The notes below the pieces were generated by a model. It was not told the DNA's origin. It searched no databases and saw only the letters and a program-made list of their open reading frames with translations. DNA of 38,451 bases, taken from positions 1-38,451 of the forward strand of contig WFWZ01000110.1 in assembly GCA_015490875.1 (NCBI GenBank). The letters are read 5' to 3'. Numbering within the stretch: the first letter of the stretch is position 1; each line of letters begins with the position of its first letter. Of the stretch, positions 16,717 through 25,837 are shown piece after piece. This DNA comes from Planctomycetaceae bacterium (GTDB lineage: Bacteria > Planctomycetota > Planctomycetia > Pirellulales > Pirellulaceae). Position numbers and translations under genes: made by a program.

Positions 16717-18025
16717 CGATGCCGCCTTCGACGAAATCGGAGTGTTCGAGGACCTGGCGGTGGAAGTCGGCCGTCGTGGGAATTCCCTCGATCTGGAGCT
16801 CGGCGAGCGCTCGCAACATGCAACTGATCGCTTCCTGCCTTGTCGGGCGGTGGACGATCAACTTGCCAATCATCGAGTCGTAATAGGGCGGGACGGTGTA
16901 GCCGGCGTAGACGTGCGAGTCGAATCGTACGCCCATTCCTCCGGGGACGAAGATCTGGTCGATGCGTCCCGGAGCAGGTTGGAAATTCTTTTGTGGGTTC
17001 TCGGCGTTGATGCGGCACTCGATCGACGCCCCTTGGACCCGGATGTCTCGCTGTTTCCACGGAAGTGTTTCTCCGGCCGCCACCTGAATCTGCGCCTTGA
17101 TAAGATCGATGCCCGTCACCATTTCGCTGACGGGATGTTCCACCTGGATGCGCGCGTTCACTTCAATGAAATAGAAATGGTTCTCCCGATCGACGATGAA
17201 CTCGACCGTGCCGGCGTTGGTGTATCCGGCTTTCTTCACGAGCCGCACGGCGGCGTCGCAGATCTGTTGCCGGACTTTGTCGGGCAGGTTGGGAGCGGGG
17301 CTCTCTTCGATGAGCTTCTGGTGGCGGCGTTGCGTCGAGCAGTCCCGCTCCCACAAATGGACGACATTGCCGTGATGGTCGGCCAGAATCTGCACTTCCA
17401 CGTGCCTCGGGCGTTCGATGAATTTCTCGATATAGACGCCCTCGTTCCCGAACGCGGCTTTGGCCTCGATCTGAGCCTGCGTCAGCGCGGTTGCAAGTGA
17501 CAAATCGTTGGCAGCGATCCGCATGCCCTTGCCTCCGCCACCCGCCGTTGCCTTGATGAGGACCGGGAAGCCGATCTCATGGGCGATGCGCAGCGCCTCC
17601 TTCTCGTCGCTCACCAAGCCGTCGCTCCCGGGGACGACCGGGACCTTGGCTTCGCGAGCCAGGTCGCGGGCCCGGTTCTTGTCTCCCAAGAGTTCCATGG
17701 CCTCGGGGGTCGGGCCGATGAAGTCGATTTGGCAGCTTCGGCAGACTTCGTTGAAATGAGCGTTCTCGGCGAGGAAGCCGTAGCCGGGATGGATCGCCTC
17801 GACGTTGCCGATCTCGGCGGCCGCGATCACATGGGCGATCTTGAGATAGCTTTGGATACTCTTGGGAGGCCCGATGCAGATCGCCTGGTCGGCCAGTCGC
17901 AAATAGAGGGCATCCCGGTCGGCTTCGCTGTAGATGGCGACCGTTTCGATGCCGAGTTCGCGGCAGGCGCGGATGATTCGCAGAGCTATCTCGCCTCGGT
18001 TGGCAATCAGAATCCGTTTGTACAT
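16673..18025 (-). CDS. accC: acetyl-CoA carboxylase, biotin carboxylase subunit
   Basis: 450 residues, the usual length. It carries the N-terminal [18 protein letters not shown] block, [13 protein letters not shown], the ATP-grasp loop GGGGKGM (162-168), the bicarbonate/biotin region [16 protein letters not shown], and the catalytic [14 protein letters not shown]. It carboxylates biotin on AccB using ATP and bicarbonate, the first step of fatty-acid synthesis. It is the third gene after pepQ and accB (51 bp after accB). The last 44 bp are duplicated downstream of the neighbouring toxin-antitoxin module, so its 3' end has taken part in a recombination or insertion event while the gene stayed intact. 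Confidence 0.97.
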   Translation of the reverse strand: MYKRILIANRGEIALRIIRACRELGIETVAIYSEADRDALYLRLADQAICIGPPKSIQSYLKIAHVIAAAEIGNVEAIHPGYGFLAENAHFNEVCRSCQIDFIGPTPEAMELLGDKNRARDLAREAKVPVVPGSDGLVSDEKEALRIAHEIGFPVLIKATAGGGGKGMRIAANDLSLATALTQAQIEAKAAFGNEGVYIEKFIERPRHVEVQILADHHGNVVHLWERDCSTQRRHQKLIEESPAPNLPDKVRQQICDAAVRLVKKAGYTNAGTVEFIVDRENHFYFIEVNARIQVEHPVSEMVTGIDLIKAQIQVAAGETLPWKQRDIRVQGASIECRINAENPQKNFQPAPGRIDQIFVPGGMGVRFDSHVYAGYTVPPYYDSMIGKLIVHRPTRQEAISCMLRALAELQIEGIPTTADFHRQVLEHSDFVEGGIDTGFVERTWKFDKG

Positions 18026-18076
18026 GACCCGATAGCGGCTGGTGAGAACGGGACGGGGACGGAGCGGCCGTGGTGA

Positions 18077-18586
18077 TCAGACGGCGGATGTGTCGACCTT
18101 GAACAATGGCGTGCCGAACTCGACCGGCTCTTCATCCTTGACCAGCACCGCCACGATCTTGCCTCGCAGCTCGGCCGGGATCTCATTGAAGACCTTCATC
18201 GCCTCGATAATGCAAACGGTCGTTTCCGGCTCCACCACATCCCCGACTTTCACGAACGGTTCGGCGTTGGGATTGGGCCGGGAATAGAACGTGCCGACCA
18301 TGGGGCTCTTGATGAACGCGATGTTCTCAGAGTCCCCCGAAGACGCCGCCGGTGCGCTGTCGGAGGGAGCGGGTTGGGGCGAAGCCGCCGGCGGGATGGG
18401 AGCCGGTGCGGGCGCGGACGCTGCCGGCAGGATATTGCCTCGCCGGAGTCGGATTTTGCGGCCGCCTTCCTTGAGGTTGATTTCCGAGAGGTCGTGCTCT
18501 TCCATCAGTTCGACGAAACGCCGAAGTTGCTCGACGTCGAACACATCCGGCTGTTCCTCGCCGGGGCGGTCAGTCTTCTCGGTCAT
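18077..18586 (-). CDS. accB: acetyl-CoA carboxylase biotin carboxyl carrier protein
   Basis: 169 residues. The N-terminal helical part (DVEQLRRFVELMEEHDLSEI) is followed by an Ala/Pro-rich linker (about 54-82) and the biotinyl domain with PMVGTFY and EAMKVFNE, biotinylated Lys131. It carries carboxybiotin between AccC and the carboxyltransferase. The ATG at 18586 has GGAG ten bases upstream; an ATG 12 codons earlier is less likely because the family starts shortly before the helical part. Lies between pepQ (88 bp) and accC. Confidence 0.96.
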   Translation of the reverse strand: MTEKTDRPGEEQPDVFDVEQLRRFVELMEEHDLSEINLKEGGRKIRLRRGNILPAASAPAPAPIPPAASPQPAPSDSAPAASSGDSENIAFIKSPMVGTFYSRPNPNAEPFVKVGDVVEPETTVCIIEAMKVFNEIPAELRGKIVAVLVKDEEPVEFGTPLFKVDTSAV

Positions 18587-18674
18587 GGGGCTCTTACTCC
18601 ACGGGTGCAAGCACTCCGGCACGAGACCAAAGCGGCTTGGTGGCTGGTTGTCGATCGAGTGCTCGGTTTGAGTT

Positions 18675-19790
18675 TCAACGATGCGGAATGTCGATGCGGC
18701 GTGATGCCTCCAAGGACTTGGGAAGCGACGTCAGGACTTCGTGGCCGGTGCGCGTCACCAAGACGTCGTCTTCGATCCGGACGCCACCCCACCCCCGCAG
18801 GTAGATTCCGGGCTCGACAGTGATCACCATGCCGGGCCGGAGCGGCCGCGACTGACCGGCCGCCACCCGGGGTGCTTCATGGATTTCCAACCCGATTCCG
18901 TGCCCGAGCGCGTGCGTAAAATGCTTCGCCTGCCCTGCGTCTTCGATCACGCGCCGAGCCGCCTGGTCGACGTCTTCGAGCATCACGCCCGGCTTGATTC
19001 GGTCGATCGCCGCAAGTTGAGCTTGCAAAACGACTTCGTAAATCCGAGCCAATTTGGGCGGGATTCTACCGGCCACCATCATTCTCGTCAAGTCGCTACA
19101 GTATTCGTCGAACGTGGCCCCCCAATCGATCAGCAAAAACGGCTTTTCTCCGATCGTGCGGGGGCCAGGGACGGCGTGGGGGAGGGCGGCGCGAGCTCCC
19201 ACCGCCACGATGGGTGGAAAGCTGCACCCCTCACCGCCGAAATGCCGAATCTGGCGTTCGAGTTCCCACGCCACTTGCTGTTCCGTGTCTTCCGGGGTCA
19301 TCGCCGTCGCCACGGCCTGATAGGCCTTTTCTGCGATGGCGATCGACCGGCGGATCGCTGCGATCTCTGTCCGGTCCTTGATTTCCCTCAAGGCTTCCAC
19401 CCACCCGGAGACGACTCGCCACTGCGTGCGTTCGACTGAAGCCTGCCATTGAGCGAACACACTGACCGGTACATGGTCCCCTTCGATGGCGATACGTGAA
19501 AGACGCATCGACGCGAGGACTCGAGCGACCCACTGCGAGCCCGTGATGTTCGATCCGCGAATTTCTGCCGACACGTCGGGACAGGTTTCCTCGATTTCTT
19601 GCCGGAATCGTTCGTCGCTGATCAGCACCGCATCGTCACGGGTCACCACGAGCACCGAATCGTCACCGCGGAATCCAGTCAGATAACGGATATTGGGACG
19701 ATGCGTGATGAGGAGGGCATCAGCGCCGCTGGAAGCCAACCGGCGCCGGAGTTTGTCGCGCCGCCGAGCGTAGTCATAGGTCCATTGCAA
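18675..19790 (-). CDS. pepQ: Xaa-Pro peptidase, M24B family
   Basis: 371 residues with a creatinase-like N-terminal domain (PNIRYLTGFRGDD) and a pita-bread catalytic domain. All five metal ligands are visible: Asp222 (LIDWG), Asp233 (SDLTR), His297 (GHGIGLEIHE), Glu326 (TVEPGIY) and Glu340 (RIEDD). It cleaves peptide bonds next to proline, using two metal ions. Whether it is a dipeptidase or an aminopeptidase cannot be settled from sequence. Its place ahead of accB-accC is a common bacterial gene order, often with efp between, which is missing here. Confidence 0.92.
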   Translation of the reverse strand: MQWTYDYARRRDKLRRRLASSGADALLITHRPNIRYLTGFRGDDSVLVVTRDDAVLISDERFRQEIEETCPDVSAEIRGSNITGSQWVARVLASMRLSRIAIEGDHVPVSVFAQWQASVERTQWRVVSGWVEALREIKDRTEIAAIRRSIAIAEKAYQAVATAMTPEDTEQQVAWELERQIRHFGGEGCSFPPIVAVGARAALPHAVPGPRTIGEKPFLLIDWGATFDEYCSDLTRMMVAGRIPPKLARIYEVVLQAQLAAIDRIKPGVMLEDVDQAARRVIEDAGQAKHFTHALGHGIGLEIHEAPRVAAGQSRPLRPGMVITVEPGIYLRGWGGVRIEDDVLVTRTGHEVLTSLPKSLEASRRIDIPHR

Positions 19791-19844
19791 CGTGCGATTC
19801 CTCCGGGCAATCTGGCAGATGGTGGCTGGCGAGGCGGCGGAAGT

Positions 19845-22058
19845 TCACGGGCGGCCGATCGTTCCGATCCACGCGGCGACGCCAATGATGGCAAAGCAGA
19901 CGGCGAACGAGATGACGAAACCAACGATGTCCGTGACGGTCGGACGCTGAAACTCGAGTGACGTACCTGGAAAGAGCTTGCGTGCTTCCATGCGTTCCGG
20001 ATGGGCGATGGCATCTTCCAGCTTCGCCTGGTCGATCTGCGGGTCCGGGTCGACGGGCGTGTGCATCTTCGCATAATATCGGTCGATCGCTTCCTTGCTC
20101 GGCGGACGCGTCACGAAGCTCACCACGATCATCACCAAGAAGGGAAAGATGATCTTCGGAACCAGCTCCATCGTGCTGATCGTCGCCTCGCTCAGTTCTG
20201 AAAAGTCGACGCCGACGAGCTGGTACAGAAGGTAGTCGAGCCGAAAGTTTCCGACGCCCCGAAGTTTCGTTCCCTCGGGCCAGTCGACGACGACGCGCGT
20301 GGTCCGCTCATCGACACGTTCCGGTTGCCCGACAGGCACCCGTTCTACTCGAATCGGATTTCCTTGGGCATCCACGGTCTCGATCTGACTCCAGAAAACA
20401 GCAGTGCCACCTACGTGTCGTTTGACCGTGTAGGGATCGCCGACTTTCAGAAGTCGTTCCGACGGCCGCGCAGGAAGGCGGTCGAGTGCCCGACGGCGGG
20501 TGGCGGGATCGGTGATCGCCTCGGCTGTCTTCTTCAGTGCTTTCCATTCCGCCAACGCCCTCCGACGGCGGGCGTTCTCTTGCTGGACGTCGACGACGGT
20601 GGCGGGCCGGATGGTGGTATAAACCAGAGCCTTTGTCGTCACGAGGTAGCGCGGGTGAGTGCGGACCGAGGGAACCAGCCTCGGCAGCGCGAACGGCACG
20701 AGGAAGAACGTCGAGAGGCAAAACAGGACGGTGATCCACGCAGCCGCCCGAGTCGCTCGCCGCCAGTACATGCCGACCCAGAAGGGCGCTGCGAAAAGGA
20801 CCGGGAAGACCCAGGTCAACTGAAGTTGCTTGAAGACGTTCGACATCCAGAGTGACACGGCGATGGCTCCCCCGACGACGAGGATGCCTGTGATCCGGGC
20901 GGTCCAAACATAGGTCCGCTCACTCGCATCCGGGTTGATGTAGGCTGCATAGATGTTCCGCACGACCAGCCCCGAACCGACGATCATGTAGGCGTCGACG
21001 CTGCTCATCAGAGCGGCCAACAGACAGGCCAGCATCAGCCCGGTGAGGCCCGGCCCCAAAAGATCCCGGCTGGCGACGCCCCAGGTGCGGTCCGGATCGG
21101 CCAGGAGTTCCGGGGTGCCGGCGTAAAGGGTCAACGCGATGAGTGCCGTCAGCACCCAGCCGATTGTGCAGAACCGCTTGAGGAAATTGCCGAAGACGAG
21201 ACCAACGCGGGCATTCCACTCGGTCTTCGCCGAGCCGCCGCCCGTCGCGATGAAGTGTGGTTGCACGACGATGCCGATCAAGAGCATCACGACGACGGCG
21301 ACGATACGATGGAGAGGAAAGTCGCTGGCGATCGTGCTCCCGACCAGCGTGAACATGTCCTCGGATAGCCGCTCGTGCATGATCCGAAAACCTTCGTACC
21401 ACGATTGAGCCGACGGGTCGGTGTCGACCAAGGCCTTCAGCCCGAAGGGGATCAAGAGCACGCTGAGCGCGATGATGCAGATCCCTTGGATGACGTCGGT
21501 CAGATAGGCCGCACGCAGGCCACCAGCCATGCCGTAGATCAAGACAACCAGGCCGAATAGTGGCACGAGGACAGTTTCGAGTGCCACCACCTGCCCGCCG
21601 ATGCGCACTTGGTCGAATCCCATCATGGGGACGGCGACTTTGCCGATCGCCGTGAACATCATTGAACCATACACGATGAAGAAAAGTAGCCCGAACACGG
21701 TGTATGCCACACCTAATGCCTTGGACTGGTAACGCTCGACGAACCAATCGCCCAGCGTCAGATGGCGCATGCGGCGGTACCAGACGCCCGTGATCCAGTA
21801 GAAGGGCGTGACGAAGAGCCACGTCATCACCGACCACATGCCGCTCAGGCCGCTGGTGAACGTGGTGCGAGCTGTGTTCACCGGGTCGGCCGATCCGGTT
21901 CCCGCGCCGAATGCGGCAAAGGTTTGGATGAGCTTGCCGAAGGACCGGCCGCCCATGAAGTAGTCTTCTTGCTCCTTGACGCGGCGCGCAGCGTAAAAGC
22001 CGACTCCGATCAGCGTCACGAAATAGAGCACCAATACGATGTAGTCCAGAGGATGCAT
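19845..22058 (-). CDS. sodium:solute symporter family transporter with a large hydrophilic insert
   Basis: 737 residues; SSS-family proteins are usually 480-600. The N-terminal 460 residues show the family pattern: a first membrane helix at 5-22, EDYFMGGRSFGK, GAGTGSADPV in helix 2, IYGMAGGLRAAYLTDVIQG, and LLAALMSSVDAYMIVGSG in the helix that contributes to the sodium site. Residues about 462-605 are soluble, charged and not typical (DVQQENARRRRALAEWKALKK). Further membrane segments follow near 632-650 and 708-732. The substrate is unknown; relatives move sugars, amino acids or organic acids with sodium. The gene lies 54 bp upstream of pepQ on the same strand. Confidence 0.88.
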   Translation of the reverse strand: MHPLDYIVLVLYFVTLIGVGFYAARRVKEQEDYFMGGRSFGKLIQTFAAFGAGTGSADPVNTARTTFTSGLSGMWSVMTWLFVTPFYWITGVWYRRMRHLTLGDWFVERYQSKALGVAYTVFGLLFFIVYGSMMFTAIGKVAVPMMGFDQVRIGGQVVALETVLVPLFGLVVLIYGMAGGLRAAYLTDVIQGICIIALSVLLIPFGLKALVDTDPSAQSWYEGFRIMHERLSEDMFTLVGSTIASDFPLHRIVAVVVMLLIGIVVQPHFIATGGGSAKTEWNARVGLVFGNFLKRFCTIGWVLTALIALTLYAGTPELLADPDRTWGVASRDLLGPGLTGLMLACLLAALMSSVDAYMIVGSGLVVRNIYAAYINPDASERTYVWTARITGILVVGGAIAVSLWMSNVFKQLQLTWVFPVLFAAPFWVGMYWRRATRAAAWITVLFCLSTFFLVPFALPRLVPSVRTHPRYLVTTKALVYTTIRPATVVDVQQENARRRRALAEWKALKKTAEAITDPATRRRALDRLPARPSERLLKVGDPYTVKRHVGGTAVFWSQIETVDAQGNPIRVERVPVGQPERVDERTTRVVVDWPEGTKLRGVGNFRLDYLLYQLVGVDFSELSEATISTMELVPKIIFPFLVMIVVSFVTRPPSKEAIDRYYAKMHTPVDPDPQIDQAKLEDAIAHPERMEARKLFPGTSLEFQRPTVTDIVGFVISFAVCFAIIGVAAWIGTIGRP

Positions 22059-22117
22059 GGGCCGTATTGTAGTCGGGCGTCCAGAGGACTTGTAGGGTTG
22101 GGCGAACGGCGAACGGC

Positions 22118-22867
22118 TCAGTCCGCTCGGACGATCCGGTTAGCCGGCCAGTGCCACTCGGGAACGACCGGATGAGCGTCGATCGTCGCGGCCAGCTCGA
22201 TGTCGGCTTCCTGGCCGATCTCCGTGAGGTTGCGGCCTCCTTGACTGAGACGCAAGCGATCGACGAGCCACGTCCGGCCAGTCCAGTGGCGAGCATGGCG
22301 TTGCCAGGCATCGAGGGCCAGGAGGGAGCCGTCATCGAGTTGCCAGTTATCCGGCTCGCCGTCGGTCCACAGATCGAGGAGGGCTCCGGCACAGAGTACA
22401 TCTTCCAGTGGAATCCGGCCTCCCGTCCCCGCGCAGACGATGTCGACCCGGTCGAGTCCGACCAGCCGGTCGACTACCACGGATAAGTTGACGAACGCCG
22501 CCAACAGGACACGTCGGCACCCGCGGCACGCATGGATGGCCCGCGTCCCGTTGGTCGTCGTGAAGACGATCCACCGGTCGCGAACGCGATCGTCGTATGA
22601 GGCGGGGGAATTGCCGAGGTCGAAACCGCTGATCGGAAGCCCCTGCCGTTCGCCTCCCAAGAGCGGCCGAGGCGTGAGTTGCTCGGCGAGTGCTCGGGCT
22701 TCCTCGACGGTTTCCACGGGGATCAGCCCGGCCGCTCCTGCCGCCAAGGCTGCCGCCGCCGTCGTCGTGGCGCGCAGGACGTCGATGACCACGGCCGTCG
22801 GCGCCATCGTCGCCCCGGCAGGAATCAGATCGGGCAAGAAATAGGTGTTGATGACAGGCCGGTTCAT
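22118..22867 (-). CDS. comB: ComB-family 2-phosphosulfolactate phosphatase-like protein
   Basis: 249 residues. The family motifs VVIDVLRATTT (26-36), GGERQG, LGNSP and TTTNGTRA are all present in order. Named for the Mg-dependent hydrolysis of 2-phosphosulfolactate in coenzyme M synthesis; in bacteria without coenzyme M the substrate is uncertain. The ATG at 22867 gives the normal N-terminus (NRPVINTYFLP); the upstream extension to 22924 is not family-like. Divergent from menG, with about 137 bp between the two starts. Confidence 0.88.
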   Translation of the reverse strand: MNRPVINTYFLPDLIPAGATMAPTAVVIDVLRATTTAAAALAAGAAGLIPVETVEEARALAEQLTPRPLLGGERQGLPISGFDLGNSPASYDDRVRDRWIVFTTTNGTRAIHACRGCRRVLLAAFVNLSVVVDRLVGLDRVDIVCAGTGGRIPLEDVLCAGALLDLWTDGEPDNWQLDDGSLLALDAWQRHARHWTGRTWLVDRLRLSQGGRNLTEIGQEADIELAATIDAHPVVPEWHWPANRIVRAD

Positions 22868-23004
22868 GCGGAATAGAGTAGGGGAACGACGTGGCCCTGC
22901 CCACGGGCATGGCTCGATCGACACCCTCGGCGTACACTGGCCCTACGGCCTCCACAGCGGTGAGGGCCTTCGGCGAGGGAAGGATCGCAGGCGAAAGGAG
23001 AAGA

Positions 23005-23733
23005 ATGGTCGACAAGTCGGCGGCGCGGGTGCGCCGGATGTTCGGTCAGATCGCCGAGCGGTATGACCGGATGAACCATTTGCTGAGCTGGCAGGTCGAC
23101 CGGTACTGGCGCTGGGTCACCGTTCGCCGAGTGCCGCCGTCGGGCACCGCTCCGGTGCTCGACGTCTGCACGGGCACGGGCGATCTGGCATTTGCCTACC
23201 GCCGCCGAGCCGCTGATGGCGTCCCGGTTGTCGGCACCGACTTTTGCCCGGAAATGCTCCAGGTGGCTCGCCGCCGCCGAAAGCGACTCGAGGCTGCTGC
23301 TCGCAAGGGACTCCTCTTTGCCGAAGCCGACACCCAGATGCTTCCCTTTCCCGACAATACGTTTCAAATCGTCAGCGTGGCGTTCGGACTGCGGAACGTC
23401 TCCGATACCGATCGTGGATTGAGGGAAATGACACGAGTCTGTCAGGTCGGTGGCCGAGTCGCCGTACTCGAGTTCTCCTGGCCGACGATCCGACCGGTGC
23501 GGTGGGTCTACGGCTGGTACTTTCGCAACGTGTTGCCTCGGATCGGACAGTGGCTGGCACGCAATGATCAGGAGGCGTACGCCTATCTTCCCGAGAGCGT
23601 TGGGGAGTTTCCCAGCGGCAAGGCACTGGCCGCGCGCATGGAAGCGGCGGGTCTGGAGAACGTCACCTATCGCCCGTTGACCTTGGGTGTGGCAACGTTG
23701 TATGTGGGAACCAAGCGAGGAGCACCGGCATGA
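23005..23733 (+). CDS. menG: demethylmenaquinone methyltransferase (UbiE/MenG)
   Basis: 242 residues, class I SAM methyltransferase of the UbiE/MenG type. It has the family N-terminus VRRMFGQIAERYDRMNHLLS, motif I VLDVCTGTGD (51-60), FGLRNVSDTDRGLREMTRV and LEFSWP. It methylates the naphthoquinone ring in the last step of menaquinone synthesis. AAAGGAG five bases before the ATG at 23005 fixes the start; the frame upstream is only open sequence. First of three genes with ATGA overlaps (menG, ubiX-type, mqnP-type). Confidence 0.95.
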   Translation: MVDKSAARVRRMFGQIAERYDRMNHLLSWQVDRYWRWVTVRRVPPSGTAPVLDVCTGTGDLAFAYRRRAADGVPVVGTDFCPEMLQVARRRRKRLEAAARKGLLFAEADTQMLPFPDNTFQIVSVAFGLRNVSDTDRGLREMTRVCQVGGRVAVLEFSWPTIRPVRWVYGWYFRNVLPRIGQWLARNDQEAYAYLPESVGEFPSGKALAARMEAAGLENVTYRPLTLGVATLYVGTKRGAPA

Positions 23734-24374
23734 CGGCCAAACCGATCGTGGTGGGGATCACCGGAGCCAGTGGTGCGCCGTACGCTCGGCGGCTGTTAGA
23801 AGTCCTGCTGAGTTCCGGCCGGCCAGTGCATCTGTCGGTCAGTCCGACCGGTGCTCAAGTTTGGCACCAGGAGTTGGGCTGGGAGTTGCCGCTGGGTGCG
23901 CTTTGGGACTCGAGTGCCCTTCGGTTGACCGAGGCAGCCGACTTGGAACTGCTGACCTATTACGACGTGCATGACTTTCGCGCTCCGATGGCCAGCGGCT
24001 CGTTCATAACGGATGGCATGGTGATCTGCCCTTGCTCGGGGGACACGCTTAGCGCCGTGGCTCACGGCGGCGCGGGAAACCTGATCCGCCGAGCCGCCGA
24101 AGTCCACCTCAAGGAACGACGCAAGTTGATTCTCGTGCCACGCGAGACGCCGTTGTCTCTAGCGGCGATCGAGAACATGCGCTCGGTGACGCTTGCGGGC
24201 GGAGTCATCTTGCCGGCGGCTCCGGGCTGGTACCACCGAGTTCGGCGACTGGGGGATCTGGTCGACTTCGTCGTCGCCCGGATCCTCGCGCAACTCGACG
24301 TCCCATGTGACCTCGTGGAGCCGTGGGGGGAAGCCGCTGCGTGGGAACCGTGGAATCTGGAGGAGCATCCATGA
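23730..24374 (+). CDS. ubiX: UbiX-family flavin prenyltransferase
   Basis: 214 residues. The FMN-binding motif GITGASGAPYA is at 9-19, with a SGS followed by the PCSGDTLSAVAHG and NLIRRAAEVHLKERRKLILVPRETP blocks and PAAPGWYHR near the C-terminus. Enzymes of this family make prenylated FMN for UbiD-type decarboxylases. Next to menG and a MqnP-type prenyltransferase, it probably serves the decarboxylation step of futalosine-route menaquinone synthesis (role called MqnM). The UbiD/MqnL-type partner is not in the window. It overlaps menG and the next gene by 4 bp each. Confidence 0.93.
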   Translation: MTAKPIVVGITGASGAPYARRLLEVLLSSGRPVHLSVSPTGAQVWHQELGWELPLGALWDSSALRLTEAADLELLTYYDVHDFRAPMASGSFITDGMVICPCSGDTLSAVAHGGAGNLIRRAAEVHLKERRKLILVPRETPLSLAAIENMRSVTLAGGVILPAAPGWYHRVRRLGDLVDFVVARILAQLDVPCDLVEPWGEAAAWEPWNLEEHP

Positions 24375-25324
24375 ATGGCTTTGCGGCGCGACCGCTGGCT
24401 CGCGTGCGGGATCTTCTGGAGATGATCCGCTTCAGCCACACGGTGTTTGCGCTCCCGTTTGCGCTCTTGGCCGCATCGCTCGCGTGGGCCTCGCCTCTCC
24501 CGGGCGGAGAGACCGTCGTGTTTTCGTGGCGACATTTGGCGGGCATTCTGATTTGCATGGTGGCTGGCCGGAGCGCAGCGATGGCGTTCAATCGATTGGC
24601 CGACCGGCGCATCGACGCGGAGAACCCGCGAACGGCCGGGCGGCATCTTCCCAGCGGCAAGTTGTCCGTGGCGGCGGTTGGGCTCTTTACCGTCGTGATG
24701 GCGCTGTTGTTCGTGGCGGGAACGTTGCTTTTCTGGCCCAATCCTTGGCCCCTTTGGCTTTCGGTGCCGTTCTTGGCATATCTGTTCGCGTATAGTTTCA
24801 CCAAACGGTTCACGACGCTGGCGCATTGGTGGCTGGGTGGTGCGCTGATGTTGGCGCCGCTGGGAGCGTGGGTGGCACTCCGCGGCCAAGTCTTGTTGGC
24901 TCACCCGAGTGACATCGTACCGGCCGCCTGGATCGGGCTGGCCGTGATGCTGTGGGTCTCCGGCTTCGACATCATCTATGCGTGTCAGGACGCCGAGTTC
25001 GATCGTCGCGCGGGCTTGCACAGCATTCCGGCTCGGTTGGGAATCGCCGGAGCACTCCGCGTGGCCGCTCTCTGCCATGCTGCGATGGTCGTCGTGTTGG
25101 CAAGCCTGCCGGCGATGGCGGATCTGGCCGGCGTTCCGTTGCCGCTTGGCTGGATATACTACGGGGCGGTTGCTATCGTGGCGGTATTGTTGGTGTACGA
25201 ACATGCGCTGGTGCGGCCGGACGACTTGCAGCGGGTCAACGTCGCCTTTTTTCAAGTGAATGCGGTCGTGAGTCTCGGGCTGCTCATCGCGGTCTGGGCC
25301 GATTTGTGGTTCTCTCGCTTGTAA
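24371..25324 (+). CDS. mqnP: UbiA-family 4-hydroxybenzoate/dihydroxynaphthoate polyprenyltransferase (MqnP-like)
   Basis: 317 residues with about eight or nine membrane helices. The first Asp-rich motif is N74RLADRRID82 followed by AENPRTAGRHLP. The second lies at DIIYACQDAEFD (Asp199, Asp206, Asp210). These bind Mg-prenyl diphosphate in UbiA-type membrane prenyltransferases. The MqnP reading is favoured because mqnE is the next gene and menG and a UbiX-type gene are upstream. A UbiA-like 4-hydroxybenzoate role is the alternative. The start overlaps the previous stop (ATGA); the open frame upstream is not used. Confidence 0.9.
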   Translation: MNGFAARPLARVRDLLEMIRFSHTVFALPFALLAASLAWASPLPGGETVVFSWRHLAGILICMVAGRSAAMAFNRLADRRIDAENPRTAGRHLPSGKLSVAAVGLFTVVMALLFVAGTLLFWPNPWPLWLSVPFLAYLFAYSFTKRFTTLAHWWLGGALMLAPLGAWVALRGQVLLAHPSDIVPAAWIGLAVMLWVSGFDIIYACQDAEFDRRAGLHSIPARLGIAGALRVAALCHAAMVVVLASLPAMADLAGVPLPLGWIYYGAVAIVAVLLVYEHALVRPDDLQRVNVAFFQVNAVVSLGLLIAVWADLWFSRL

Positions 25325-25837
25325 ATTGCCGTGCGCGACTTTGGGACGGAATGAACTATGAGGAAGCCTTTTGGGCTCAGCGTGGTTGTGAAAGCAGCTA
25401 ATCATAGTAGTATTCAAGAACGACGTTCCCCAACTTGGGAGGGCGAGGCTCCTGCCGAGCCGTACAAGCAGCTGCAACGACACCGCAGACTCGGACTTCT
25501 AAGCCACAGTGACCGGTGTCAGGACGGACGATGTCGGGTCAGTCCAGCATACAAGACGTGCGTTGGCGGAAGTTGGCTGCGTGCATGCCATGCCTTGCCA
25601 TGTGACAGAAATACGGCACTTTTCGGCTCGGCAGGAGCCTCGCCCTCCCAGCCCATGCGTTCGTTGACGCTAGAGTTGCCGCCACGCAGCATAGCGGTGC
25701 CAGCATCTCACAGTTGCGAGCGGTGATTTTTGAGGACTGAACGTTGGAACGTCGAAGTTCGTCAGGCAAGAATACATGCATCGAGTCGCCGGGGCCGCGT
25801 CGTCGATCATCCAACGACGAGAAGGGATCGGATAAAG
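25325..25837. other. 513-bp intergenic region holding a MITE-like element
   Basis: No supported gene. The central 215 bp is the inverted-repeat element listed separately. The flanks (25325-25435 and 25651-25837) are less GC-rich than the genes and show no clear promoter or terminator by eye. Transcription of mqnE must either cross this element or start within the region. Confidence 0.6.
25436..25650. mobile_element. MITE-like element with perfect 27-bp terminal inverted repeats
   Basis: Positions 25436-25462 and 25624-25650 are exact reverse complements over 27 bp (arm begins TGGGAGGGCGAGGCTCC). The 161-bp interior encodes nothing recognisable. The arms are of a type I associate with dispersed GC-rich repeats in planctomycetes and some cyanobacteria, often mis-translated as GEAPAEP/GSAGASPS peptides. 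There is no transposase and no obvious target-site duplication. It could be a non-autonomous mobile element or a REP-type palindrome pair; the transcript could also fold into one long hairpin. Confidence 0.75.

Noticed and set aside
24062..25483. Long antisense open frame (473 codons) opposite the ubiX and mqnP genes; similar long frames lie opposite pfp (14463-15587) and mqnE (26295-27698).
   Set aside because: High GC creates long open frames in shadow positions. Their translations are Arg/His/Pro/Gln-rich without domains, while the opposite strand encodes clear conserved proteins.
25358..25726. ORF with GEAPAEP and GSAGASPS peptides as a small gene.
   Set aside because: These peptides are translations of the inverted-repeat arms of the MITE-like element.
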